The notes under the pieces: generated by a model | Database searches by the model: none | What the model was told of the DNA's origin: nothing | What the model saw: only the letters and a program-made list of their open reading frames with translations | Shown: positions 23,201 through 35,040 of the stretch, one piece after another | Layout: the number at the start of each line of letters is the position of its first letter | Numbering within the stretch: the stretch's first letter is position 1 | Source of the DNA: Capsicum annuum | Taxonomy: Eukaryota; Streptophyta; Magnoliopsida; Solanales; Solanaceae | Assembly: GCF_002878395.1 (NCBI RefSeq) | Contig: NC_061121.1 | Span: 13,463,217-13,527,216 of the forward strand | DNA length: 64,000 nt | Direction: 5' to 3' | Position numbers and translations under genes: made by a program

Positions 23201-26200
23201 TATTGGTGTAATATACCACAATTACAATAATTGTCACAGTTGAAATAAAATGAACAAAAAAATAAAAAAAATAAGATCATCTTCTTTTTGGATGAGGCAC
23301 GGATATCTCGCTTTTTTTAAGGAGATTCAAGTCCACTGCGGTATAATTTACACCGATCCAGCAGTATATCTCTTGACTTGTCCCCTCTAGGATACAACAG
23401 CCCATCAACGATATACAACTCAAACAACTCCAGATCAATTGAAGAGTCCAAAGCTCCACCATAAGAACACATTCCTTAAACATATATTTACTCTCTTTGT
23501 ATAGTGAATATAGTTAAAGACTTAGAATATTTCTTTGTCTCAACTCTTTCTTTCACTAATATAATAACTCTCTTTTGTATAGTGAATATAGTTGTAAACT
23601 TAGAATATTTTCTTTGTCTCAATTCTCTCTTTCACTTCTACACACTATAATTTTTTCACACTTATCATATTTTCTTTTCCATTCAATAACATGCAAGACC
23701 ACCTCTATTCATAGGTGAGGTATTCATCTTTGTATTGAATAGGAAGAATATAGTGTAGTAAAGTGAGTACATGAATGGTTTACAGGCTACAAATGTTACA
23801 AGAGTTACATGCATTTAATAGTCATATAAATTACAAGAACTAATAGCCATGAGAGTTACAAGAACTAATAGTCATATGAGTTACAAGAACTAATGGTCAT
23901 CTTTACTACAATTTGCACCCACTAACTCAAAAAGATAATGTGATGAGTTACAAGAATAATGACACCACGTTCTCCACTTTATATTTACTAATGTCATGCA
24001 CTTTAATTTATTTTAATAATAAAATGCACCAACATTCTCCCACTCATTTTAATATTCAAATAAGAGAGTTTTCACCAATTTAGTTGAAGGGAGACTATTA
24101 TGCATAATGAATGTGTGCTCTGCATTGAACCTCCACTTAGTAAAACAATAATCCTTACTCCAGAGTCAGCAGTGGTCTCAGACTTGAACTATGACTGCTT
24201 AGGGGAAATAAAGTATTACTGCTTACACATAATAATTAAGGTGTTGACATAAGCTTTAATAGCCCGCATATTACGGTCATAAGCTATCCCGATTTTTCAT
24301 GAGCGTTTTTTAGAATAAGCCCCATTCTCATAGGAAGCGACCTACTTCCACACTCACATAGGTGAAATCTGTCATGGGTGGTCCTGTAATTTTGACACCC
24401 CACTCATACGAGATACAGAATTTCATTAAGAGTTCTTGGACTCAACCTTCACAAATCATTACAGGAACAATGCACTCTCATCATAGGAAGGATTAAACAA
24501 TAGTGCATCTCACACCAAGCCATCATTTGATTCGTTCTTCCCATTGAACATGGTTATAGGATCTCTAGTCCCCAGGTTGAGTTTCCTCATATTATACTCA
24601 TGTATTTAGGTTCCCCCCCCCCCCCCCCATGTTATTCAGACCATTTTCATGCTAAGGCCTTGACTAGCAAGATTATCACAAAATTAATATAATTAATATT
24701 GATATACCATTGATCAATATGATCTCACAATATTGTATTTTTCTCCTTATGGTCTGAATTTATTATTATAATAATAATTTATACTCTACCAAAAAGTTTT
24801 GGTGTTATCACAATAATTCAAGATTAGAGAAATCAATTTCTCAATATAAAGTGATTGATTAATTCACCTTTCACTAGTTGAAGCTAAAATAGATAGTTCA
24901 ACCTTCATAATTGAGTTAGCAAATCACAATTTATTTCTTCATGTCAGTAAATAGCACCAAGTTTTTTTTTTTCATTTTGCATCAGAAAAGCTTTTAAGTA
25001 CAACAAGATTTATTTTAATAAAACAAGCCACAACTTCTTTCAAGTAAATATACCTGGTGAGCCTGTAATAACCAGCTTAAGTACTTTTACACAATTTCTA
25101 GTCAAGTACGATTAGTCATATATCTCATTTTTATTTTATTAGACTAGCAAACTCCTTTTTTTCACACCACTTTGACACATTTGAATCAAAAGAAGTTGCA
25201 TGGCTCATAAAATGTATTTCACAATTCTTCTTTTTCACCATAATATGACATGTCAAGGAAAGTTCATCACATAAATTAGGTATTTTTAATTTCAAGAATG
25301 AAATTTATCTTATCCAAATATTTAATGTCAAATTGGCTATTCAATTTATCATTTATTTGATAACATGCATGTTAGAGCTAAAGACATCAATAAATATCCA
25401 AATAATAAAATGTGATTTATTCCAAGACTAATATATGCACTTGCCACACTTTTTTAACACATTCTCAAAAGTGCAAACATCACATTTTTCATGATGATAT
25501 TTTTCTCATTTCATTAGCCCCCATTATTTTGAGACTTTAAGAAAATAAACTTTCATGAAAAGAATAATTTATTCATGAAAAATCATGGGTAACTTTTTAC
25601 CTTTCCTTCGCAATAAGTAGAATTGTTTTTTACCTTTCACCCCCTTGAGTTGAGCAAGTAGAAAGATACTTTACTTGTTGTCTCTCTTCTTTCATCTCTT
25701 GAAGAGACTAGCGATATTGAGATGTTGAGATATCTCACCTTGATATCCGCGATTTTTCAAACTGTAACAAAACATGAATCTCCTTAAAATTGTTGGTGTA
25801 ATATACCACAATTATAATTATTATCACAGTTGAAATAAAATGAAGAAAATAAGATCATCTTTCTTTCACTAATATAATAACTCTCTTTTGTATAGTGAAA
25901 ATAGTTGTAGACTTAGAATATTTTCTTTGTCTCAACCCTCTCTCACTTCTACACACTATAATCTTTTTCACACTTATCATATTTCATTTTCCATTCAATA
26001 ACATGCAAGACCACCTCTATTTATAGGTGAGGTATTCATCCTTGTATTGGATAGGAAGAATGTAGCGTAGTAAGTAAGGACATGAATGGCCTATACGTTA
26101 CAAATGTTACAAGAGTTACAAACCTTTGCTACAATTTGTACCCACTAAATCGAAAAGATAATGTGGTAAATTACAAGAATAATAACACCACTTTCTCCAC

Positions 26201-27752
26201 TTTATGTTTACTAATGTCATGCACTTTAATTTATTTTAAGAGAAAAGGCTCAAATATGCCACTGAACTATCAGAAATGACTCATTTATGTCATCCGTTAA
26301 AAGTTGGGCTCATTTATGTTATCGCCGTTATAAAACCGGTCCATCCATGTCATTACTTTTTAACGGTGATTTTCAAAAAAAATTGCTTTGCCACGTGGCC
26401 TCTTATTAGAGGTCCACGTCATTTTTTAAATTTTTATTTTTTTTTTAAGTTTTGATCCATTAAGAAGAATTCACCCACACCCAACTATCACCTTAACCCA
26501 CTTTAATATTACTCTTAATTTTGACCCTAGATTTAAACATATATATTATCATTTAGTCTTCGAACATAAAATTTACACACTTGAATACTACGTTCAAAAT
26601 AATATAGGTTAGAATAATTAATAATTTAAAACGAAAAATGAATAAATTGTGATTAAAAAATAATTTATTTTGACTCTCAAAATCCGAACATCATCACATA
26701 ATTTAGGACGAAGAGAATACCACATACATGAAGGACCACAATTTTTAATTAGGAAAAATACCTAAAAATTCCTTCTAAATTTGGATTATAAGTTGTATAA
26801 TTGAATTATTGGTAGTCTTAATTATTTCGTGGACTTGGCTATTTGGTAGTCTTTATACTCTTTAACGTGGACGAGACGTAGAGCATAATTTATTTTTAGG
26901 CGTGTTAGAGTTTAATAAAATATAAAATAAATAAAAGACCATCATCCAGGTATGTAGAGTGTTTTCAGTCCACATATTTTTTAGTGTTGTTTGGTACCTA
27001 CTCACGCAGACACTATTTATGTGTATATTAATGGATCTTTAATGTGTATATTAAAGAATCCATCCACACAAAAAAAAGTTATGCTCTACGTCTCTTCCAC
27101 GTTAAAGAGTATAAAGGCTACCAAATAGCCAAATTCACGAAATAATTAAAACTACCAATAATTCAATTATAAAACTTATAATCCAAATTTAGAAGGGATT
27201 TTTAGGTATTCTTCCTAATTAAAATTTGTGGTCCTTTATTTATGTGGTATTCTCTTCGTCCTAAATTATGTGATGATGTTCGGATTTCAAGAGTCAAAAC
27301 AAATTAATTTTTAATCACAATTTATTCATTTGTCATTTTAAATTATTAATTATTCTAACCTATATTATTTTAAACGTAGTATTCAAGTGTGTAAATTTTA
27401 TGTTCGAAGACTAAATGATTATATATATGTTTAAATCTAGGGTCAAAATTAAGAGTAATATTAAAGTAGATTAAGGTGATAGGTTGGGTGTGGGTGAATT
27501 CTTCTTAATGGATCAAAACTAAAAAAAAAATAACGTGGACATCTAATAAAAGGCCACGTGGCAGAGCAGTTTTTTTTGAAAACCAACGTTAAAAAGTAAT
27601 GGCATGGATGGACCAGTTTTATAACGGCAATGGCATGAATGAGCTCAACTTTTAACGGATGGCATAAATGAGTCATTTCTGATAGTTTAGTGGCATATTT
27701 GAGCCTTTTTCCTTATTTTAATAATAAAATGCACCAACACTCTCCATCATAT
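23201..27752. mobile_element. Non-autonomous LTR retrotransposon in the last exon of the G3BP-like pseudogene
   Basis: Two direct repeats share TTGGTGTAATATACCACAAT at their left ends (23201 and 25791) and ATGCACCAAC near their right ends (24034 and 27739), with matching interiors (CATGCAAGACCACCTCTATT and others). The internal part (about 24047-25790) has no open frame of note and a C15 run at 24617. Joining the flanks (GCAAATTCAT then ATAGAGGTCGA) restores the host exon frame, with TTCAT/ATCAT as a likely imperfect 5-bp duplication. The 5' copy has ~270 bp extra. The 3' copy is split by a foldback element. Orientation and primer site are not resolved. Confidence 0.65.
26240..27712. mobile_element. 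Mutator-like foldback, 1.47 kb, ~640-bp arms, 9-bp target duplication
   Basis: Begins GAGAAAAGGCTCAAATATGCC and ends with the inverse (GGCATATTTGAGCCTTTTTCC). Arms run about 26240-26890 and 27080-27712, leaving a ~190-bp loop. TTATTTTAA flanks it at 26231-26239 and 27713-27721. The empty site exists in the sister LTR at about 24010 (TTTATTTTAATAATAAAATG), which proves both the duplication and the boundaries. Same family as 14031-15424 but with one ~190-bp terminal unit per arm in place of two. Confidence 0.92.
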
Positions 27753-27889
27753 ATCATATAGAGGTCGATTTCACAACAGTGGTTCTGAGTCGCAAAGACA
27801 GTTTTCTGATGGACATAAGGGAGAAGGTTTGCCAACAACAGAACTACAGAAGGAGGGGCACCAACTATAATTAGTGTTGTAGTAGGACT

Positions 27890-28867
27890 AAGTTGCATCA
27901 TGAATCCTTTTTGTGATTTTACATCTTCATGTTAAAGGCACAATATTTTTTGGCTCCAATTCTCCATATATTATCTCATCTCGCGTATTATTTTGAAGGA
28001 CGACTTTTTGGAGTCCAGGATCTAGATACTATCACTTGTCTTTGTGTTCGATAAAGGGAATACTTGTCTTGGATCTCGTGGTGGAACGATACAGTGAAAG
28101 AATCGGGTTTCTTGGAAAAAATGAAGTGGTTTTATTAGTTGATGTTGCTTCTACTAGGTTGTGTTCATCGTTTTTCAACTATCTATAGGGTTGCACCTGG
28201 TGGAAAAATCAAGCACACAACATAGTTTATCATCACTCGATTGATGACATTCCTAGTTTCTCCTACATCATCATACTGTTCATCCTATGCAAACATGTTC
28301 CACAAATGATAAACGCAATACTAGAAATAGAGGTATTTCCAACTGGGAATCAGTGTAATTTTCTGCCGAGGGGTTCAGCTGAACAATCTCCGGTCCCAAA
28401 CCGCTAGATCCGTCCCTGGCTGCAAGAGTGAATATGAATAACCATCTAGAGAGCCCAGCATTGTAAAAGAGAAGAAAGTGAGGACGTTGAACTCAGCAGT
28501 ATTCATATCTCCCCCAACTATAATGTTTCCAGATTAGCAATACTGAACATGTCTTTCCAACAAGAACCGATCTTGGCCCCTGTAAAATGATGCATGTTGA
28601 TTCTACAATAACGACATACTTAATGTAATCCTATAAGTGGGGTCACGTGCAACACTATACGGAGTAGTACTCGGTAACCCATCCACAAGGGGTCAGAAGA
28701 GGGTGGTCTGTACACAGATCTGATAGAGAGGAAAATGATTTTATTCTATTTCTAGATTTTATTGGCTCACGCAATGTGTCTTGATGTAACATACATGTGC
28801 AACACTACTAGGAGTAATACCAACATGGATCCCATGCGCGGAAAAAATAAAAGGGATTCACACAAAA
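27890..28867. other. Non-coding stretch downstream of the G3BP-like pseudogene
   Basis: 27910-27960 (TTTTACATCTTCATGTTAAA region) recurs diverged at 29548-29590, perhaps a duplicated 3' UTR piece. 28350-28420 contains CTAGATCCGTCCCTGG, a decayed MITE-like end. No gene seen. Confidence 0.4.
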
Positions 28868-28891
28868 CGCTAGAAGGAGGGCTTGAACCTC

Positions 28892-28924
<33 letters not shown>

Positions 28925-28941
28925 AACTGAGCTATTCCAGC
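28868..28941 (-). tRNA. tRNA-Asn (anticodon GTT)
   Basis: A 74-nt cloverleaf on the minus strand. The acceptor stem GCTGGAA pairs with TTCTAGC (one G-T pair), the D arm contains AGTTGGTTAGA, the anticodon stem TGTGG/CCACA encloses loop CTGTTAA with anticodon GTT, and the T stem GGAGG/CCTCC encloses TTCAAGC. The discriminator base is G. A TTTT run follows directly, as expected for RNA polymerase III termination. It matches the common plant tRNA-Asn almost throughout; the T loop differs (TTCAAGC where TTCGACC is usual). Probably functional. No intron. Confidence 0.95.
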
Positions 28942-29952
28942 TTATATAAATGTCTTGTTTTACAAATTTATTTAATTTCTTTGTTTGACTAATATGAAAT
29001 TTGTTATGAATTATGATCGACCTGGGACAACACTATATGGTCGAGAACAGATTTGGAAAATGGGAAAATGATGTGTGAAACCTGGGTGATGTCAGATAAA
29101 TAGCACGTATAAAGAAGAGAAGATGAAATAGAAGTTGTTAGGGAAGATCGTGAGCGCTTTCATCCCCAATTATGTGTTTGTGCTTCTCATTCCCAGCATG
29201 ATCTTTTTTATGATAGTAATATTCTAATTAATTTATGCACACCTTAATTACTTCGGGTATCTACTCAAATTCACACCAACACAAATATCACATATCAGTT
29301 TTATTTAAATTATACCTTGAATGTGACTTTCATATTATTTTCACTCACTTTAGTGATTGTTACTCTTAACACTTTGAATGTGCTATGCAACAATGTAACA
29401 CAAGAAAAATGTGAAGAGGTGGCACATGTTCAATCACTAGTCTTTTAAGTTAGCATGGTACCTATGATTTCAGCATAGGTAAGAAAAAAAAAACAAATTC
29501 AAATCATGATTGAAACTGGTTTAAATTGTATATGAACTGTTATTGTGGTTTCACATCTTCATGTTGAATGTACAATATTTGGTTTTCGAATGATTTTGAA
29601 AACTAGTATTCCAACTTTATAGATATGTAATGTAGATTTTATTAGATTAGAAGATTCTTTCAATTGGACAGAATCTATTACTTGAACGAAGCTAGGTCTT
29701 GGGGAATCGTGGTAAAGAGGATAGTAGGGGAAGAAGTGAGTGAACCTTCAGCTCATTTTTGAAGTTGCTCCAATGTTCAATTGGATGTGATTTTATTGTT
29801 ATAGATAGATGTTAACAATTTGATAGGGCCATTGAGTTAAGGTCCACTACTATCGTGGTCTTATATTCTTGTGGCCTATGGTTAAACTAGTTTGCAGGTA
29901 AGCAATGGGACAATATTTTCGTTGAAATTGAAAAACTAATGGTATTTGAAAT
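28942..29952. other. AT-rich non-coding DNA
   Basis: No coding, RNA or repeat feature recognised apart from the diverged duplicate at 29548-29590. Confidence 0.4.
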
Positions 29953-30057
29953 GACGAGAGAGTTGCTCGGATGGTAAACACCTCTCACTTTTGAGGTTGT
30001 GAGTCAGTGACTCAAGTCCGCTATCACCAAAGGGATGGGCAAAAAAATATATAAAAT
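29953..30057 (+). mobile_element. Short tRNA-derived SINE with 11-bp target duplication
   Basis: Contains AGTTGCTCGGATGGTAAACA (A-box-like) and GTGACTCAAGTCC (B-box-like), then a short A-rich end. GTATTTGAAAT is repeated at 29942-29952 and 30058-30068. Confidence 0.6.
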
Positions 30058-30068
30058 GTATTTGAAAT

Positions 30069-31960
30069 TGGAATCCAACATGAATTTTACATGAAAAACA
30101 TAATATTTCACTTGAAATATTATTGGATTTAAAAAAAAAGTCTTCATTTCAAGTATTTATAATAATAATAATAATAATAATAATGGACCAAATTGTAAAT
30201 AAATATTATTTTAAAAATAATATTTCTTTGAGTTCCTTTTCTTCTCCATTCTGTTGCACATCATACGTAGAGAGAACAGAAGGCCAAATTAATTAATAGC
30301 GATTCTTAAATCATTGTTATTAAAAACTCTCACTTGATAAATGCATTTCAGAATCTAAATTTAATGAGTTTAGTTTTTAATCTTTTTATATTAAGCTCAT
30401 TACGTTCTTAAAAATATGTGTTCAAAAATGAAATTTTAGTAAATTTTACCTTAATATTTATATTTCGTGATAAAATACTAGATTCAAATAAATCATTGTA
30501 TGCGTCGTTTACGTCTATGTCACATAACATACAGTTGATATTTTGAGCTTCATGATGAAAACGAAAAAGCAAATTAATAAAATAAAAATAGTCCTTACAA
30601 ATGATGATTAGGTAATTCATAACTCCAACCTCAAAAATTGTTATAATTTTGAATGAATAACTATAGTGGAGAGAGTTCAAATTGTTGTCTCTCCTTTCAT
30701 AAAATTGTACAAATATGCCGAAAATAGAGAAACAATTAATCAAAAATTCATATAATAATTATTTTTTTTAATGATTCTTGAAAAACATTCTATCCATTTG
30801 CCCCATTTTGCTCTAGGCTTGGCTAAATGATTGATGATCCGTAAGAAACGGCTTTGCAAAGTAAATTCTCACCATATGTTAGCACATGGTGTGGGGTCTT
30901 CTTATTTTAGAAAATTTGCACTCTTACTAGTTATCCTTTTTGATATCTTATTCGAAATCTATTCATTTGATTAATTTTGATTAATGCAAATTCACGTTAT
31001 ATAAAATTTATTGAAGAAGAAAGTATTGTTTATCAAAAATTTTATATTCCAAAAGCTCGAATCGAAAATTTATGGTTATGGGTAAATGATCTCTTATCAC
31101 GTGATATTTCTAATTCTTAAGTAGTTTTTTTTATTTTCTTCTGAAATATATTGACAATCCTTTGAATTTGGTTGTAAATTTGATTTATCAATCAAACAAC
31201 GATATGTTCTAATTGAACACCTGAATACATGATAAATTATTCTTATCTCACACTTTCGGCTTAATTTTTTTAAAAAGACTTGTATATTTTCAAGCATTTC
31301 ATTGTATAGATATGTTAACCATCTAAAAACTAAAATATGCTACCTCCTCTAAATAAAAAGAACACCTACGGTTGAAAATTAAAAGGCCTAAAGTTATATA
31401 GTTATAACTTATATAGTTAACTAGTGAGGCTAATACATATAATTAAAGAATAGTTTTAAGAGATTATCAATGTATTTTAATAATTTTTTCTTATTATTAT
31501 TATTATCATGCTAAAGGAGGTTAGTATAACTTTTTATGGACCAAATAGAAATAAGACACATGTTGATTTGATTGAGCCCAAAATAATGATTATAAAGATT
31601 AAGAGAAGGACAAGTTGTAGTGGTAGTGAGTGCATGGTATATAGTGGGGTGATTGAGGTGCGGGGGTTTGGTCCACTCCAATACTTGTTTGCCACCAACA
31701 CATTACATATATGCTTCCAGCCTTCCACACATTCATTCTTGCTTCCTCAAAAAAAGAAAAGGTTGATTTCTATTTTGGTTAATCAGTAAGGTTTTGTTTC
31801 AACTTTTTAGCCAATCTCATTGAATCATCTTTAGCTTAATATTTTAGTACCAATAGTTCTCTAGAAGTTACATAAAGAAATAGTCACACAAAATATGAAT
31901 GTGTGGGTTGGGGGGGGGGGGGGGGTCCTATTGACTTAAGTTCAAAAATGTGATGTTTCA
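30069..31960. other. Non-coding AT-rich DNA with an AAT microsatellite
   Basis: Holds an (AAT)n run at about 30159-30184 and a G-run at about 31909-31925. Open frames of 60-110 codons at 30408-30743 (-) and 31508-31789 (+) have no recognisable domain. Confidence 0.45.
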
Positions 31961-31964
31961 GCAC

Positions 31965-32163
31965 CTGTTGAACTCGACACGGAATAGGTATAATTATATA
32001 AGAAACGTATAAAAATTGATATAAGATGAAAAAAAGCATCCATGAAATCAAGAAAATAGCTGAGTACTTTGATTTTCAGGCGAAGCCTTAAAACTTTGAT
32101 GTTGATATGTGTGATTGAAACACCGGATCACCCACAATCCTTAAATCCTAGATCCGCCACTGG
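31965..32163 (-). mobile_element. MITE-like fragment ending CAGTGGCGGATCTAGG
   Basis: The right end read on the minus strand is CCAGTGGCGGATCTAGGATT, a terminus shared with many small Solanaceae elements. No matching left terminus was found, so it is a fragment. Confidence 0.4.
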
Positions 32164-32340
32164 AGGGGAAGGAAATGTTAGTGTCAAAGAGGGGATTCGT
32201 CTATTTCCAAAATGGAAAAAATACATGTCCTAAGGGTTCATAAGTAGGAGCGAGTGTGAAGAGATGAATGAGATTTTTTTATTTTTAATCAGAGATTTTG
32301 AATACAACAGATAAAATTACTTTGTACTTATTCTTAATCT

Positions 32341-32448
32341 ACCTAGATCTTGATGAACAAAATTACTTCATACTTATATTGATATGAAAATAACCTACCT
32401 AGATCTTGATGAACAAAATTACTTCATACTTATATTGATATGAAACAA
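32341..32448. repeat. 56-bp tandem duplication
   Basis: ACCTAGATCTTGATGAACAA and the following ~32 bp occur at 32341 and again at 32397, nearly identical, so the duplication is recent. Confidence 0.9.
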
Positions 32449-32949
32449 TAAATTATGATGATAAACTGCTTTGAACATCACAATTATAAACAATAATTAA
32501 GCATAGCCACTTGCATGACTAGATAGAGTATGGAGGAGAGGTCACAATCAGCAAAAATAGTTAGCCAACAGCAATGCAACAACAAATCCTGTTAATGTTC
32601 TTTAATTGGCTTAATGTGAAGCTACACGTGGCTTCATGCTTATGGCGGGATAGTTGCTATTTTTTAACCCTCAATCAGAAGTTTTGAATTTTTGAAAAAC
32701 TAAAAAAGATCTCCTTCGGAGCAACGCCCTCAAAAATTGATTCTTCATTATGGGAATCTGAATTAATTAAACTTTAATACATATATAAAAAAAAAATGTA
32801 ACATGTGGCTTCACGATTATGATGAGATGATTGATATTTCTTCACGTGAGTTTGAGTTTATGGGAATGAAAAAAGATCCTGTTAGGAGTGATATATTCAA
32901 TAATAAATTTTAGAAAGAATACTTACAAAAATACCTGAAATTGATCGGA

Positions 32950-33945
32950 TTATCAGTTGAATATACTGAACTTTGAGGGGGTCCTATTACCCTCCTGTTT
33001 TTTTTTTCATATTTTAATGACATATATCTGTCACTTGGCTCATTGCGTGTTAGTCACGTGCATTGAGCGTGTGAAAAGTGTTAAAAAGATTATAAACTTT
33101 TTTTTTTGCCAAACAGCCCCTTAATTTTATAATTATGTAAAGTTTTATATTTTTTATTTATTTTTTCATTCTTTTTCTTCGCTCTTCTCTCTTCTCTCTT
33201 CTCTCTTTCTTTTCTTCAACAATGGTTGCTCCATTGTTGAATTGAAATTAAATTCTTGAAGATTCTATTTCAGTTTTCATTCTGAAAGATTAATGGAACT
33301 CGCTAATTGAAACTCAATGGAAGATTCGGAAGATTCAAACTCGGAAACTCGCTAATTGAATCTTCTGAGTTTCACTAATGGAAATTGAATCTTTTGAATT
33401 TCATTAACGGAAGATTGAATAGCTTCATACATGTATAGTCTGTATTTTTGTCTTCATACATGAAATTAAATTTTTCGAATCTTCCGAATTCCATTAATGG
33501 AAATTGAATCTTCCATTGAGTTTTCAATTAGCGAGTTTCACTGAATCTTCCATTAATGGAACTCGGTAATTGAATCTTCCTAGTTTCAATGGAAAATTAA
33601 TGGAAGATTTCATTCAATTATTTGAAAAACTTTCTTCATAAACTCAATAGAATTCAAAGTTTGAAACTGGAAATTGAATTTGAAAACTTTTGGAGTGATA
33701 AGAATGAACTTAGGATTTGAAATTGATTCAATGAAATCATTTGGGATATTTAATATGATTGTAATGGTGAAAAAATGTTGAAAAGTGATAAAATGGAGAA
33801 GAAACAACGCGTGTACCACACTTCCCATCATAAAAACTGGGTATAACATTTTTGGGGGATTAATTTCACTTTAAAAAAGTCCAGGGGAATTAATTCCAAT
33901 TAAAAAAGTATAGGGGTAATAGAACCCCCTGTACTTTGGCCTTTG
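32950..33945. mobile_element. Foldback-type element with inverted termini
   Basis: Left part GAACTTTGAGGGGGTCCTAT is inverted at right (ATAGAACCCCCTGTACTTTG). The inside is unusual: 33240-33610 is filled with short inverted words of the type TTCCATTAATGGAA and GAATCTTCC. Target duplications are not resolved. No coding sequence. Confidence 0.6.
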
Positions 33946-33949
33946 GAGA

Positions 33950-34250
33950 GGAGAGGGCAGAGAAGAAAACGTCCTTCGCTCAAGTTTTTTTGTTTCCTGC
34001 GTCCTTACTAGTATAAAAGGAGCTCTTCGACCAAGAAGGCATTCTGGTAGGAAGGCCGACCACTACATAAGTGGTCATCCGCCCAGGAGAGAAGCAAACT
34101 ATCCTTTTTTGATCCCCCTTCCCGGGCAGGAAAGAGAACGAAAATGGACTGCAGATGGTAGTCGTGGTTGATTTTGATTCGAGGATCTTACGCGGCGAAG
34201 CAAACTCTTCTATCGTGTTGCATTGGCGGATCCTCCAACCCCCCACCCCC
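33950..34250. other. Possible mitochondrial DNA insertion (NUMT)
   Basis: A ~300-bp block with balanced base composition and plant mitochondrial-like texture (AGGAAGGCCGACCACTACAT, CGAGGATCTTACGCGGCGAA) lies inside very AT-rich DNA. An 88-codon open frame on the minus strand (34246-33980) covers most of it (MTTYVVVGLPTRMPSWSKSS), reminiscent of short unassigned mitochondrial open frames. It abuts the foldback element at 33945. Assignment rests on composition and resemblance only. Confidence 0.45.
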
Positions 34251-34901
34251 CATAAAGTTCAATATACTCCACTAAAAATTTAATTAAAGTTTAGATATTT
34301 TCGTGGGTACTAACCCTAAATTTTATGATACATGAATCTGAATTAATCAAAATTCGGTAGAGATGTGGAGCACAAAAAAGTTACACGTGACTCTAAGTAT
34401 ATAAATGTCAGGAGAATCTTTTAGGCCCAAAGTTTTTGTCCAATTACTTACGTGTCCAACCGTATCTTTCTAAGATTTGATCTCTTTTTTATGTCCTTTT
34501 CCTCCATTAAATATAATTTGATCAAATTAAAAAATAATTTTTTTTTGAAATTTTATAATTTTAAATACATTATATACGTAATTGTAAAAAATTTAAAATT
34601 TGTGATATTTATGTGATTATTATAAAAAAGAATCACGAATGTAAAATATAAATGTGCTTTTATATTTATAAAAACGTGTCCTTTTATATGGATGAACTAA
34701 TAAAGAAATAATATCATTTCTGTTTTTAATTTTTTGCAACCGAGGAATTCTACTCGTTATTTATAATATTAATTATTGTGATAGGTTTGATAAATCAATC
34801 TATTCTAAAATGCTTAATATATTAGAAAGGAAAATGATTTCTTGAATTATTTTTAAAAACTACTTCTTACAACTTCAATAAAAAATCGTTGATAAAGTAA
34901 A

Positions 34902-35022
34902 CAACAACAACGACATATTTACAACTCAGTGAAATCCCACAAGTGAGGATGGGAAAGGGTAGAATGACACAGATCATACCACTATCTCGTGAAGATAGAA
35001 AGACTGGTTTTGAAATACCTTC
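34902..35022 (-). mobile_element. 5'-truncated LINE/TS-SINE tail with 18-bp target duplication
   Basis: CAACAACAACGACATATTTA ... CCACAAGTGAGGATGGGAAA matches the LINE 3' end seen at 2009. Flanks AATCGTTGATAAAGTAAA (34884-34901) and AATCGTTGATTAAGTAAA (35023-35040) differ at one base. Confidence 0.8.
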
Positions 35023-35040
35023 AATCGTTGATTAAGTAAA

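Larger units (their letters stand above)
21442..27880 (+). pseudogene. G3BP-like (NTF2 + RRM) gene, dead, split by an LTR element
   Basis: Exon-like blocks keep GT...AG borders, so this is a decayed gene duplicate and not a processed copy. 21442-21703 gives the end of an NTF2 domain (VEVLNIYSQSSVGGGA, then after a frame change FFLAPQENGYYVLNDIFQFF). About 21925-22103 gives a linker with KLSYASM. 22211-22397 is further linker. 22483-22598 starts the RRM (SIYIGGLPTNTIRSNL, RNP2). 22681 onwards gives RNP1 (GYCVGFVHF) followed at once by a stop. 22842-22902 gives ITVKGREVYIRYKRYN. 23177 starts the Gly/Arg tail (GRGETANS), which resumes after the insert at 27758 (YRGRFHNSGSESQRQFS). Plant G3BPs are cytoplasmic RNA-binding, stress-granule proteins. 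The N-terminal NTF2 half is not visible. Confidence 0.8.

Noticed and set aside
28300..28600. Possible minus-strand exonuclease-like peptide (GGDMNTAEFN)
   Set aside because: A short stretch with stops on both sides and no supporting motif.
28630..28740. Possible LINE/SINE tail (AAGTGGGGTCACG, GGTGGTCTGTACACAG)
   Set aside because: Only scattered words match and the TTG end is missing.
30408..30743. 111-codon minus frame
   Set aside because: AT-rich composition, no recognisable domain, no splice or promoter context.
31508..31789. 93-codon + frame
   Set aside because: No recognisable domain; probably chance.
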